Source: Bacilli bacterium (lineage in GTDB: Bacteria > Bacillota_I > Bacilli_A > RFN20 > CAG-826). Taken from it: a DNA stretch of 64,000 nucleotides. The notes below the pieces were generated by a model that saw only the letters and a list, made by a program, of their open reading frames with translations, had not been told where the DNA came from and did not search any database. Each line of letters begins with the position of its first letter. Position 1 is the first letter of the stretch. The DNA is taken from positions 62,001 to 126,000 of the forward strand of contig JAFUHI010000009.1 in assembly GCA_017468925.1 (NCBI GenBank), given 5' to 3'. Positions 49,481 to 59,302 of this stretch are shown here, piece after piece. The position numbers were made by a program, and so were the translations under genes.

Positions 49481-51979
49481 ATGAAGAAAAGTAGCAAAAT
49501 CATCACATCAGTTGCTGCTTTAGCTATCCTAGGCGGGGCGGTTGCGTCCTCTCTTATGGTGGCTAGTAGCGGCAAAGTGGCAGAAGTAAAGGCGGATACG
49601 CCGGAGATTTCTTTCACCCTGGGCAACACTCACAATGGGAGTTGCTTCTATGCGAAACCAGAATCTGGTTCTGAAGATTCCCTCTATGTTGTTGAGGGTG
49701 GGGGTGATGAGAGCTGGAGCATAAGGTATTACCCAACAACGGCTTCTTGTATCCAAATCGATGGAGTTGATGCAGCCAATTGTCTTTATCCGTCCACCGT
49801 GGCTGGAAACCAATCCTTAGTTGTTTTTAGCAGGGAGGAAAATTTCTTCGATTTCGGCTCACTTGCATCGCAAATCACGACTGGAACTTCCGTTACGATT
49901 CAGGGTGAATGGTCAGCAGATTACAACGACACCAACTATCGTTTCACCATCGCAAGGTTTGATGTCATGTGGAATGGCACTGCATGGCAATACAACATAA
50001 CCGATAATGTCCTTGAGCCATATGACAGAATCACTTTAAGAGATGCCGGCCTCTTTGAAGCAGAACCCAATGAGCTTGAATTAAATGGAGCCAACATTCC
50101 AGTTTATAACACCGAAGATGCCTGGGAGAATTTAAACTGTAACTGTTACCATGCAAGCTCAGAAAATATTCACCACAACTTCAGTTTTGCTTTTGAACTT
50201 GAGACCTATGGCATCGAGGCATATGAAGTTGACGGCATGCACCACACTTCATTTGGCGGATTCCATCTAAGAATTGGTTCTTCGTCAAACTGGAACGTAG
50301 GTCATCTACTTTATTTACAACTAATGAGCGAATGGGGCCCGACTGGTGTTTCCACCCTCCAAGATTGCGTAGACGGCGCGGAAGTTTGGAAAAGAGGAGA
50401 CGTACTTGTCGACTTGGTCAATTCCAAACACGTATATGAAGTTGGTAATGTTCGCATGTTAAACGGCACTCAACAATACACATTTATGAAAGTTGATGGG
50501 GCAGTCGTTTCTTTGGCGATCCGCCCACTAGATACGACATTGGATGAATATTCAACCCGCATCGGCATTTATTATGTTAGTGCTGATGCTGATCGCCACA
50601 TCGCTATCCGCAATGCCTGGGCAGAAGATGTCTATGATTCAGACCATCAAGGCGGTGTCACAGATGGTGAAACTATGGGTAACGGAACCGCAGGCTTATA
50701 TTTCGATTTACCAGCGAATGATGCGGTTTATGAGGATGGGGTTTGGTCAACATTATATTGGGCCACCTCTGGCGATAACATTCTTCTCGATGGCAACAAA
50801 TTCTATCAGCACGGAAGAGCAGCCATCTGCAAATACACTGCCAATCACTATTATTTGAGATTCTCCGACTGGCATTATGATGAGTTAATCAGCGAAGGTT
50901 CCGTTATCACCCTCAAAGGAACATTCAGGCACAAGATAAGCGATGGAACATACAGTTTCTTCAAAATGAAACCAATCAGCTTCATCCGTTTGGCTAATGG
51001 CTGGCAAATCTATGAATTAGGATGCTTGCAAGACGCTACAGTAAGCGATTTACCAAGCGATAGCATGATTCTCAACATCGGTAGAACCAACCCAGCCAAT
51101 AGGGCAAAAACCGCTGTTAAAGAATTCGACCAGAAAGTCGTCTGGGACAATGATTTAGGAGAAGAAGTCGATACTCTTGAATACAAGAGAGATTATGCCG
51201 GCAACGTTGGTATCTATTTCTCAAATAGCGACTCTGCTACACACGGCGAATTCCGTCTCTACACCCCAGGAAATGGCTACAAGACCGAATCAAAAGGCTA
51301 CGCCATGACCCAATTCTCCTTCAATTACATCTTCAAGGATTCAGGTGTTGTTACCGAAACGGGACGTAACCATTCATTAACATCTGATGGCTACTATGTC
51401 GCCGCCACAGGTCCTAAAACAAACAAATTCACTATCCAAGCCCTCTGCCACGAAGGATTTGGCGGAAATATGTATTATGACTTCGATGTCGAGCTCATCG
51501 CCGATGGAAGAATTCATACATGCACTCTCAACCTCGCCTATGGCGATATCTATGGATTCTGCTTTGTTCTCTGGAACTTCGACGGCGAATTCTTCATGTC
51601 AAATGTCCAATGCGATTATCTTGATTACGATCAGGCTTTGAACGAATTGGTCTATGACAAACTCAAGATGTATAGCTACATCAGTGGCGACACTTGCTCT
51701 GAATACTATCCAGCCGCCAAAGCCGCCTATGATGCCTTGACAACTGCAGAAAAAACCTTATTCACCACCCATGCTGCATACGGATCAGCCTTCGCTAGAC
51801 TTCAAGCTTGGGCTAATGCTGTTGGCGAGACCGTCACAACAAACGGAATCGTCAAAATCCCAACAAGCTTCACTCCGAATGCTGATAACACCAATTTAAT
51901 CATCATCTTAAGTGTTGCCTCCATTGCAGCAATCGCGGGAGCCACATTCTTCGTAAGAAGACGCCGCTCACACAAATAA
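49481..51979 (+). CDS. Membrane-anchored surface protein with beta-sandwich modules
   Basis: An 832-residue exported protein. Residues 1-40 are a signal peptide ending near VKADTPE. A module at about 45-200 (IRYYPTTASCIQIDG to LEPYDRITLRD) recurs at about 400-545 (GLYFDLPANDAVYEDGVWS to LQDATVSDLP) and also in the next protein. A middle jelly-roll-like region and a helical segment (SEYYPAAKAAYDALTTAEK) follow. The C terminus is a membrane helix and basic tail (ILSVASIAAIAGATFFVRRRRSHK) without LPXTG. AAAAGGAGAAT precedes the ATG. The modules probably bind glycans; this is inference from the neighbouring sugar transporter. Confidence 0.8.
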   Translation: MKKSSKIITSVAALAILGGAVASSLMVASSGKVAEVKADTPEISFTLGNTHNGSCFYAKPESGSEDSLYVVEGGGDESWSIRYYPTTASCIQIDGVDAANCLYPSTVAGNQSLVVFSREENFFDFGSLASQITTGTSVTIQGEWSADYNDTNYRFTIARFDVMWNGTAWQYNITDNVLEPYDRITLRDAGLFEAEPNELELNGANIPVYNTEDAWENLNCNCYHASSENIHHNFSFAFELETYGIEAYEVDGMHHTSFGGFHLRIGSSSNWNVGHLLYLQLMSEWGPTGVSTLQDCVDGAEVWKRGDVLVDLVNSKHVYEVGNVRMLNGTQQYTFMKVDGAVVSLAIRPLDTTLDEYSTRIGIYYVSADADRHIAIRNAWAEDVYDSDHQGGVTDGETMGNGTAGLYFDLPANDAVYEDGVWSTLYWATSGDNILLDGNKFYQHGRAAICKYTANHYYLRFSDWHYDELISEGSVITLKGTFRHKISDGTYSFFKMKPISFIRLANGWQIYELGCLQDATVSDLPSDSMILNIGRTNPANRAKTAVKEFDQKVVWDNDLGEEVDTLEYKRDYAGNVGIYFSNSDSATHGEFRLYTPGNGYKTESKGYAMTQFSFNYIFKDSGVVTETGRNHSLTSDGYYVAATGPKTNKFTIQALCHEGFGGNMYYDFDVELIADGRIHTCTLNLAYGDIYGFCFVLWNFDGEFFMSNVQCDYLDYDQALNELVYDKLKMYSYISGDTCSEYYPAAKAAYDALTTAEKTLFTTHAAYGSAFARLQAWANAVGETVTTNGIVKIPTSFTPNADNTNLIIILSVASIAAIAGATFFVRRRRSHK

Positions 51980-52001
51980 GCGACAACGATAAATAAAACT
52001 C

Positions 52002-52030
52002 AAGGCCGGGAAACCGGTCTTTTGTTTTGC
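52002..52030 (+). terminator. Rho-independent terminator after surface-protein gene
   Basis: AAGGCCGG (52002-52009), loop GAAA, CCGGTCTT (52014-52021), eight pairs with one G-U, followed by TTGTTTTG. Confidence 0.85.
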
Positions 52031-52149
52031 TTGTTTCATATTGACATCAAAATATTACAAAATTTTAACAAAATAGTCTCACTATCGCATTGTTATAAAA
52101 TATAAAATATTGTTATAAACCAAATATTATCTTCATAGGGAGGATATTT

Positions 52150-55100
52150 ATGCGCAAAACATTATCATGCACTTTGTTTGGCTTCCTTGTTTTGTCTAGT
52201 GCTGGTGTAGCTGCCTCATTCGTGTCGAAGAGCGTAGTGGCCACCAAAGCAGAAGAGGCAGTATCCACAAAGCTTTCTTTGAGAACCCCTGCTTCAACCG
52301 GTGGAATTTATTTAGCAAGTGATGTCGATAATGGCATACCTTATGTCAACACCGAGGCTCAGCCTTGGTATACGAGATTCTATACAGATGAAGCATCTGC
52401 GGTAATCGTCAATGGCGAAGAAAAAGGCAATTTAAGCGGAATGAATATCTGCAAACATTCCAGCGTGGATTATTATTTGGCTTTGCAAGATGCTGGTTTA
52501 GCGACTAGAAGCGAAGGCGAAATTGTCACCCTTCAAGGAACCTGGACCACGACATTGGGAGGAGATGGATTAGCGTATTCCATGACCATAGAGCCCATAT
52601 CATTCAGATGGGATGGGACGAAATGGGTAGATTATATCGATGTCGACAATCTTGATTTGGAAGCGTATGACACATTCTCTTTAGCCCAAATCGGCTGTGA
52701 TGATTTCGATGGTGTTGCCATAAACACTGAGGCTTATGAAGGGCCGAATTCTTTCAATTCATTCCCTACAAGCGCGGATAATTCCACGAATTCATTTGTC
52801 TTCAAATTCAATTTCGAATCATACAAAGAATCCCCAACAGGCGCGCCACTCACTATTAGGGTCGGTACTTCTAGATGGTGGGGATTGGGCCATTTCTATC
52901 AATTTAGTTTATGGACCCAATACAATTGTTTCACTATAGATGAGGTTTCCGCCGAAACAGACGCGACCTCCCAGAGTCTATGGAAATCAGGAGACCAGGT
53001 ATTTCATTACAATGTTGGTGAAAGATATTTGTTTGAATTTGGGGCAATCGCTTTAAGAAACAGCGATAAGACATATATTTATGCCAAAGTTGATGGCGTG
53101 CTTATGTTCAATGCCCTGAAAGATAAATATTCCGATGAAGGTTTCACAAATAGAGTAGGCATATATTATGGTGTGGCTAATGAAATATTCCTTGGCAACG
53201 CCATCGACCAGGATATGAGCACCGAGCTCCATCTAGGGACTGATGGGAACGGAGGCGATCATAGAGGCATCTATCTAACAACAGGTGTCGCGGATGATAT
53301 GCCTTTTGATTCGGCGAACTGGACATTGCGTTCTGCTTCAGCGACCACAACGAATATTTTGTATAATGGCAAACCCGCTATAACGAGCAAATCAGTCACA
53401 CCATTAGTCAAATATGACGAAAACAAATATTACATAGCTTTGACCGAATGCGGGGCAAGAGAGCCAATCGAAGGAGATATCCTAACCATTAGGGGCGAAT
53501 TCCACCAATATTACCAAGGAAGAACATATTCTATTGGTTTTAAGGAATTCCATGCTTTATTCGATGGAACATACTGGAATGAAATAACCTCATTAAGCCA
53601 ATATTTGGGCGATGAACTTGCTTCTTCCTATGATCCTACCTTATATGACGATGACAAATTAGTGATTCTACAAGGCATCGTGAACGCAGCGAGAACCGAC
53701 TTAGGCAATGCGACTTCATCCGATGCTATGTGGACGATATATGAGCAAGCCAAGGACGATATCCTTGAAGTTCCTTTGAACGAAGAAAAAGCCAGGGAGA
53801 AATTAGAAGAGGCTAGATTGGCGGCGAAAGAAGTGGTCAATAACTACGCCGACCTAACGAATTACACCGAAGAAGACGCCGATACAATTTCTTCGCTTAT
53901 CCAAACCGCTTTATCTGATTTGGATAATGCCCAAAGTGTGGAAGCCTTCAATTCTATCGTTGACACATTCAAAAATGCGGTGGATCAAATTGAGACATTG
54001 CTTGTTAAAATCGAAAAAAGAATCCTCAATCACGAAGAAGGATATAGGCAATATCTTGCGTATCACGATGTCGTGACCACAAGCGATTTATCGCAAACCG
54101 GAGTTCTTACCTTCACGAGACTTCCAAATACAGAAAAAGGCGAAGTACCAACAACATTCGGCAACCTATCCGATCCATTAGATACATATAGATCGACTGT
54201 TGCTGTTTCTAAAGAAAACACAACGAATAGCCTTGCCTTCCAATTCGTCTATAATTCCACCGACCCATTATCAAATGGCTACGGTGCCCAGATATTCTTG
54301 AGAATGAGAGGCACCGCCCAAACCAGCAACATGTTCTATATTGCTGATAAGGTGGGGGAATCAGCCTATGTCTCGTATGCTAATTTCGCTTCCGATCGCA
54401 AAATCGAAGAAACATACGTTAAAGGCAGCACCGCTTTATTGGCCAATACTAATTACACCATCCAATGCGGCTCGATAGATTTGAAGGGTTATAGCAGGGT
54501 TTATAACTATGTCATGGTCAATGGCAATATCGAAGCAGAGACCATAACGGATTCGGTCTTGCCTACAGCCGCTAATAGAATCATTTTCTGCGATTGCTAT
54601 ACCGGAAAAGATACTAGCAACATCGCAACGCTTTCGCCTGTGGATGAAGGCACGACCAAGAGAGATTTCTCTACGCCTGTAGGTGGAGCGATATTAATTG
54701 AAGAACAAAACGAAAGAGCCTTGCCTTTCACTTTAAGAAAGAATTCAATCCCAGTTAATGCGACATTATATCCAGCAGAGCAGAACGCAGTGCTGGTAAA
54801 TGGCAGCCCATTGCCTGCTGGAGAGAATCCGATATTGGTCAAGGTGAGTGAAACCAGGTATGAACTAAGATTAGTTGCCTGCGGAGTCGCTTTGGATAAC
54901 GGCCTCTCGGTGGTGATCGATGGCTGTTTCCAATATTTCGATGACACAACAAAGACAAAGACGATCTTCAAAATGTCAACGTCTTCCTTCGTCTACGATT
55001 CTTCCTCAAAAACTTGGAAGCAAGGCGAGATTGACTTGGACACCTTGAAAGAAAACGCTTTGGATTATGTGAGAAATTACACCGATTCAAGCGCATATGA

Positions 55101-55815
55101 TGCGGAAAACCTTGCAAAAATCGCTTCAATTGTTTCGGAGTTCGAATCCGCGCTTGATGGAATCAATTCCAAAGAAGCGTTAGAAGCACTAGTCGATAGA
55201 ACCATCGCAAAACTAGATGCGGTACCGACAAAGCTTGATGCTTATAAACAATCTGCCAAAAACGAACTTGCTTCTTATAAAGACAAGGCGCTTTATAGAG
55301 ACGCGGAGAAAGCCAGGATTGAGGCCATACTCGCCGACGCTTATTCAAAAATCGATGGCGCCGATAGCGAAACCCTCATCGATGTCTTCGTCTCCCAAGC
55401 CAAAGCCTCTTTGGATTTACTCAAGACCGATGCCCAATATCTTGCTGAAGAGCTTGAAAGAGCAAAGGCCAGGGCCAAAGAAGAAGTGGCAGATTATGTC
55501 GAATTGCTTGATGTCGATCGCTATAGCGACGCTAATTACCAAGCATTACATAACAAGATAATTCAAGTTAGAGCGGATATCGATGCTGCAACCTCCATTG
55601 AAGAGGTAAATAGATTAGTCAGTGCCTTCAAAGAGGAAGTAAAAGCTATCAAAACCAATGATGGCTCGACATTCGATGGAGAGAAATACGTCGAAGGAGA
55701 GGCCGGTGGCAATAGAGGATGCGGTGGTGCGATTGCTTCTTCCTTAGTTGTATCCGCCTTAGCACTAGCAGGAATAAGTGCCTTTGCTTTAAAACGCAGA
55801 AAAGAAGAAAAATAA
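52150..55815 (+). CDS. Large surface protein with helical modules and GCGG-type tail
   Basis: A 1221-residue exported protein. A signal peptide (to about residue 38) precedes beta modules homologous to those of the preceding protein (RFYTDEASAVIVNGE to LEAYDTFSLAQIG; again at about 380-500 and 860-960). Helical FIVAR-like modules follow at about 550-620 and 970-1170, including KLDAYKQSAKNELASYKDKA and AKARAKEEVADYVELLD. The tail is GNRGCGGAIASSLVVSALAL, a membrane helix, then KRRKEEK: a tripartite sorting-like signal with a Gly-Cys-Gly-Gly motif in place of LPXTG. Ribosome site GGGAGGA precedes the ATG. The gene is preceded by direct repeats of ATTGTTATAAA (near 52089 and 52110). It lies 16 bases before the binding-protein gene. 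Confidence 0.82.
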   Translation: MRKTLSCTLFGFLVLSSAGVAASFVSKSVVATKAEEAVSTKLSLRTPASTGGIYLASDVDNGIPYVNTEAQPWYTRFYTDEASAVIVNGEEKGNLSGMNICKHSSVDYYLALQDAGLATRSEGEIVTLQGTWTTTLGGDGLAYSMTIEPISFRWDGTKWVDYIDVDNLDLEAYDTFSLAQIGCDDFDGVAINTEAYEGPNSFNSFPTSADNSTNSFVFKFNFESYKESPTGAPLTIRVGTSRWWGLGHFYQFSLWTQYNCFTIDEVSAETDATSQSLWKSGDQVFHYNVGERYLFEFGAIALRNSDKTYIYAKVDGVLMFNALKDKYSDEGFTNRVGIYYGVANEIFLGNAIDQDMSTELHLGTDGNGGDHRGIYLTTGVADDMPFDSANWTLRSASATTTNILYNGKPAITSKSVTPLVKYDENKYYIALTECGAREPIEGDILTIRGEFHQYYQGRTYSIGFKEFHALFDGTYWNEITSLSQYLGDELASSYDPTLYDDDKLVILQGIVNAARTDLGNATSSDAMWTIYEQAKDDILEVPLNEEKAREKLEEARLAAKEVVNNYADLTNYTEEDADTISSLIQTALSDLDNAQSVEAFNSIVDTFKNAVDQIETLLVKIEKRILNHEEGYRQYLAYHDVVTTSDLSQTGVLTFTRLPNTEKGEVPTTFGNLSDPLDTYRSTVAVSKENTTNSLAFQFVYNSTDPLSNGYGAQIFLRMRGTAQTSNMFYIADKVGESAYVSYANFASDRKIEETYVKGSTALLANTNYTIQCGSIDLKGYSRVYNYVMVNGNIEAETITDSVLPTAANRIIFCDCYTGKDTSNIATLSPVDEGTTKRDFSTPVGGAILIEEQNERALPFTLRKNSIPVNATLYPAEQNAVLVNGSPLPAGENPILVKVSETRYELRLVACGVALDNGLSVVIDGCFQYFDDTTKTKTIFKMSTSSFVYDSSSKTWKQGEIDLDTLKENALDYVRNYTDSSAYDAENLAKIASIVSEFESALDGINSKEALEALVDRTIAKLDAVPTKLDAYKQSAKNELASYKDKALYRDAEKARIEAILADAYSKIDGADSETLIDVFVSQAKASLDLLKTDAQYLAEELERAKARAKEEVADYVELLDVDRYSDANYQALHNKIIQVRADIDAATSIEEVNRLVSAFKEEVKAIKTNDGSTFDGEKYVEGEAGGNRGCGGAIASSLVVSALALAGISAFALKRRKEEK

Positions 55816-55831
55816 TCCAGGAGGAATGAAA

Positions 55832-57460
55832 ATGGATAGGAAAATAATCAAAAAAGGAATATTCGCCTTAGCTGCTATGACGTTACTAGCGGCCTGTGGA
55901 GGCGGGGAAGGTGGCGGAGGTGACTCCGGCACCAAAGCAGTTTTGGAAGTAATCACGTTCGATGGAGGCGTTGGTTCCGAATGGCTCCGCAAAGCCGCCG
56001 CGGAATTCACTCAGCTAAACCAAGATAGAGAAGATTTCCAAGAAGGGAAAGTCGGTGTCCAGATAAACGTTAAAGCCGATAGGTCTTGCGGAGGAGGCAA
56101 TTTAAGAACGGCTGAAATGAAACAAGACATCTATTTCACCGAAAATATTGACTATTATTACATGACAAACAACAACAAATTCGCTGACATCACTGATATC
56201 TTGACGACTCCTAACGCAGACGATGGAGGCAAAACCATTGAATCTAAACTAGATAGAAATCTAAGCGCCTATCTAAATAGAAATGGCAGTTATTATGCAG
56301 TGCCTTTCTATGACAACACATATGGCCTAATCTATGACAAAGATCTTTTCAAAGAGAATGGATTCTATATGACGGATGAAGGAAAATTCACCTCTGATGA
56401 AACGAAATTCGGGACCGGGCCCAATGGAGTTGCAGGCGACTGGGACGATGGTTTGCCAAGAACCTATGCCGAATTCAAGAATATGATGGATTATATGGTC
56501 GCGAATAACGTTACTCCATATGCATACGCTAACGGAACAGGCAGCGAATATGCGATGAGAGCTATGAATGTCCTTTGGAGCGATTATGAAGGATATGATA
56601 AGATGCAACTCAATTACACTTTCGATGGGGAGGATAATTCAATCATTTCCTCATTTGATGCTTCTGGCAATCCGGTTTTATCGACCGAGACCATAACAGT
56701 CAGCAATGGATATAAACTAAAGAGCCAGGCTGGAAAATATTACGCCTTGAAATTCGCCAAAGAAATTCTTACCTCGAATAGCAAATATTATTTGCCAGGC
56801 GGAGGTAACTATGATGCACAATATGTTTTCACCAACAACAAATACCTAGGTGGAAGTGAAAACAAGCCTGTCGCTATGCTTATTGAAGGCTCCTGGTGGG
56901 AGAATGAGGCGAGAAAAGAAGGCAATTTCGAAGATGCTATGTCACATGGCGCCAATGAATTCAACTACGGCTTCATGCCGATTCCAAAAGTAGATGAATC
57001 GCACTTGGGCGATGCCACATTGATCTGCTTGAACGATTCATATGGTTTCATCGCTTCCAACACCAAGAAGCTTAAATTAGCCAAAGAGTTTATGGCGTTC
57101 TTGCACGATGATAATCATCTTTCAGCATTCACTGCCGAAACAAGTATGACTAGATCTTTCAATTACAAAATAAAAGAGTCTGATAAAGCTTCTTTGACCA
57201 CTTTTGGAAAAGAACTTATGAATATCAAGGAAAGCGAACACGCGAAGACCGTCTATCCATATTCCTCGCTTAAATTTGTCATCGACAATCCGGCAACGTT
57301 CAACTCTGAACAATGGGCTTGGAGCAACAAAAGTTACACCGCAAATCCAATGACTTATTTCATGACGCAAGCATCAAAAGAAGTTTCAGCCAAAGATTTC
57401 TTTGATGCGACGGTAAACGCATTAACCGCATCCGATTGGACATTAATCACAGGCAATTAA
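55832..57460 (+). CDS. ABC transporter sugar-binding lipoprotein
   Basis: A 542-residue extracellular solute-binding protein (family 1). The signal ends in the lipobox LLAAC (lipidated Cys22) followed by a Gly-rich linker. The body has VLEVITFDGGVGSEWLRKAAAEF, YYAVPFYDNTYGLIYDKDLFKENG, FMPIPKVDES and SYGFIASNTKKLKLAKEFMAFL, all typical of carbohydrate ABC binding proteins. It is longer than most (about 430), matching the long oligosaccharide-binding class. ATG 55832 is preferred over ATG 55826 because AGGAGG is seven bases before it. Two permease genes follow directly. Confidence 0.92.
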   Translation: MDRKIIKKGIFALAAMTLLAACGGGEGGGGDSGTKAVLEVITFDGGVGSEWLRKAAAEFTQLNQDREDFQEGKVGVQINVKADRSCGGGNLRTAEMKQDIYFTENIDYYYMTNNNKFADITDILTTPNADDGGKTIESKLDRNLSAYLNRNGSYYAVPFYDNTYGLIYDKDLFKENGFYMTDEGKFTSDETKFGTGPNGVAGDWDDGLPRTYAEFKNMMDYMVANNVTPYAYANGTGSEYAMRAMNVLWSDYEGYDKMQLNYTFDGEDNSIISSFDASGNPVLSTETITVSNGYKLKSQAGKYYALKFAKEILTSNSKYYLPGGGNYDAQYVFTNNKYLGGSENKPVAMLIEGSWWENEARKEGNFEDAMSHGANEFNYGFMPIPKVDESHLGDATLICLNDSYGFIASNTKKLKLAKEFMAFLHDDNHLSAFTAETSMTRSFNYKIKESDKASLTTFGKELMNIKESEHAKTVYPYSSLKFVIDNPATFNSEQWAWSNKSYTANPMTYFMTQASKEVSAKDFFDATVNALTASDWTLITGN

Positions 57461-57461
57461 G

Positions 57462-58394
57462 ATGGCTTTTGCAAAGAAAATCAACTTATCCGGGCAAAGC
57501 GCCTCCACCAAAGGGGACTTGGTTTTCTATTGCTTGATGCTTCTTATCCCTCTAGTTCAGATTGGCATATTCTATTTCGGCGTCAATTTCCAAAGCATAA
57601 TGATGTCTTTCCAGGTCTATAGCACTGTGGATAATACATTCACTTGGGACGCCAGTAGAAACTTCAATCTGTTCCTCAATGATATAAAAGAGCCTTGGTT
57701 TTGGTCGATGGTGAAAGATTCATTTGTTGTATGGGTCGCTTCACAATTCGCTGGAACAGTTTTGGCTTTGTTATTCTCGTATTACATCTACAAGAAGAGG
57801 ACTTTGTCCAAATTCTTCAAATTCGTATTGTTCTTGCCTTCGATTATCCCAGGCATTCTCCTTTCTCTCATCTTCAAATTCTTCATGAATACGGCAACTC
57901 CTGTTTTCATGAATAAGCTCTTCTACGGCGGAGAGAGGGTGGTGGAGGCCTTGCTACAGAATCCGAATCTATATTTCTGGATTATCACAATCTATTCGAC
58001 GTGGATTGGGTTTGGTAGCCAAGTCCTTGTCTATTCGGGGGCGATGGATCAGATTCCTACCGAGATGATTGAAGCGGGCAAACTTGATGGAGTCACCCCA
58101 GTCAGGGAATTCTTTAGCCTTATTCTTCCTACGGTTATGCCGACAGTTACGACATTTGTTGTGGCAGGGGTGGCGACTATTTTCACCAATCAGAACAATT
58201 TATTCGCCATATTTGGTGGCAATCTCCCAGGAACAGACCAAACGATCGGATATTACTTATACACGATGGTGTCGGGGCAAGATAGCATGGGTAATTATTG
58301 CTATGCTTCATTCTTGGGCCTTGTTTCCACATGCATCGCCGTGCCAATCACCTTTGTGGTGAGAAAAATATTGCAAAGGGTGGGTGATCGTTAA
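57462..58394 (+). CDS. ABC sugar permease (MalF/UgpA type)
   Basis: A 310-residue inner-membrane permease with six helices. The cytoplasmic EAA loop that docks the ATPase is MIEAGKLDGVTPVREFFSLI followed by LPTVMP. The N terminus lacks the long periplasmic insertion of MalF, as in most Gram-positive sugar permeases. It forms the heterodimeric channel with the next gene and receives sugar from the preceding lipoprotein. The gene starts one base after that gene's stop, and its own stop overlaps the next ATG. Confidence 0.93.
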   Translation: MAFAKKINLSGQSASTKGDLVFYCLMLLIPLVQIGIFYFGVNFQSIMMSFQVYSTVDNTFTWDASRNFNLFLNDIKEPWFWSMVKDSFVVWVASQFAGTVLALLFSYYIYKKRTLSKFFKFVLFLPSIIPGILLSLIFKFFMNTATPVFMNKLFYGGERVVEALLQNPNLYFWIITIYSTWIGFGSQVLVYSGAMDQIPTEMIEAGKLDGVTPVREFFSLILPTVMPTVTTFVVAGVATIFTNQNNLFAIFGGNLPGTDQTIGYYLYTMVSGQDSMGNYCYASFLGLVSTCIAVPITFVVRKILQRVGDR

Positions 58395-59302
58395 TGGGCA
58401 AGAAGAAATTAGGATCGCTTGTTGGGAGCCCAAAAGAAAAAGCCTCCGCTTTAACGATTGCCATTTTCATCATTCTGATTATCTATTTCATCACCTTGAT
58501 TATCCCTATCATTTGGGCGTTTTATTCATCATTCAATGATTGGAAGGAATTCCGTTCATTCTATGTCTCTTATCTCGACTTCCCAACGAAACTGGTAATC
58601 GATAATTATGTGACTGCCTTCACCAAATTCGAATATGAGGCCTACACCACGAACATATCATATAATTTCTTGCAGATGTTTGGCCATTCAGTCATTTATG
58701 CGACGGGATCTGCTTTCTTCTTTACGCTTGTCCCTCTTATCGTTGCCTATTGCTCCGCTAGATTCAAATTCAAATTCTCGAAGGTTATATACGCTTTCGT
58801 CATCATCGCTATGGCGCTTCCTATTGTCGGGGCTATGCCTTCAGAGATGAGGATGTTAAGGAATCTAGGCATATTCGACACATTCTTTGGAATGTTTGTC
58901 TTAAGGATGAATTTCCTAAGCATCTATTATTTGATTTTCTATGCCCAATTCGAAAGCATTCCTATGGAATACACTGAAGCGGCGAAAGTCGACGGGGCGA
59001 GCAATCTTAGGATCATGTTTACGATTGTTTTGCCTCAGGCTTTATCCACGATCGTCACGGTGTTCCTATTGACTTTCATCATGTATTGGAATGATTTCCA
59101 AATTCCCCACGTTTATTTGCCTAGCTATCCTACGGTCGCTGACGGATTATATTATCTTGCCAATTCCGGCGAGACGGCGATTAATAGAGACCCAATCAAA
59201 ATTGCAGGTATCATGGGTATGACTCTGCCTATCGTTATCATATTCGCGATACTTAATAAGAGGCTGCGTTTCGCAGTTGCAGCAGGAGGTATAAAAGGAT
59301 GA
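58394..59302 (+). CDS. ABC sugar permease (MalG/UgpE type)
   Basis: A 302-residue permease with six membrane helices. The EAA loop reads YTEAAKVDGASNLRIMFTIV followed by LPQALS, and the family segment MALPIVGAMPSEMRMLRNLG is present. Partner of the preceding permease. It overlaps by one base upstream (TAATG) and four bases downstream (ATGA). No ATPase gene follows, so a shared MsmK-type ATPase encoded elsewhere must power the system. Confidence 0.93.
   Translation: MGKKKLGSLVGSPKEKASALTIAIFIILIIYFITLIIPIIWAFYSSFNDWKEFRSFYVSYLDFPTKLVIDNYVTAFTKFEYEAYTTNISYNFLQMFGHSVIYATGSAFFFTLVPLIVAYCSARFKFKFSKVIYAFVIIAMALPIVGAMPSEMRMLRNLGIFDTFFGMFVLRMNFLSIYYLIFYAQFESIPMEYTEAAKVDGASNLRIMFTIVLPQALSTIVTVFLLTFIMYWNDFQIPHVYLPSYPTVADGLYYLANSGETAINRDPIKIAGIMGMTLPIVIIFAILNKRLRFAVAAGGIKG

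Noticed and set aside
51910..51979. LPXTG sortase signal at the end of the 832-aa protein.
   Set aside because: A membrane helix and basic tail are present but no LPXTG or close variant precedes them.
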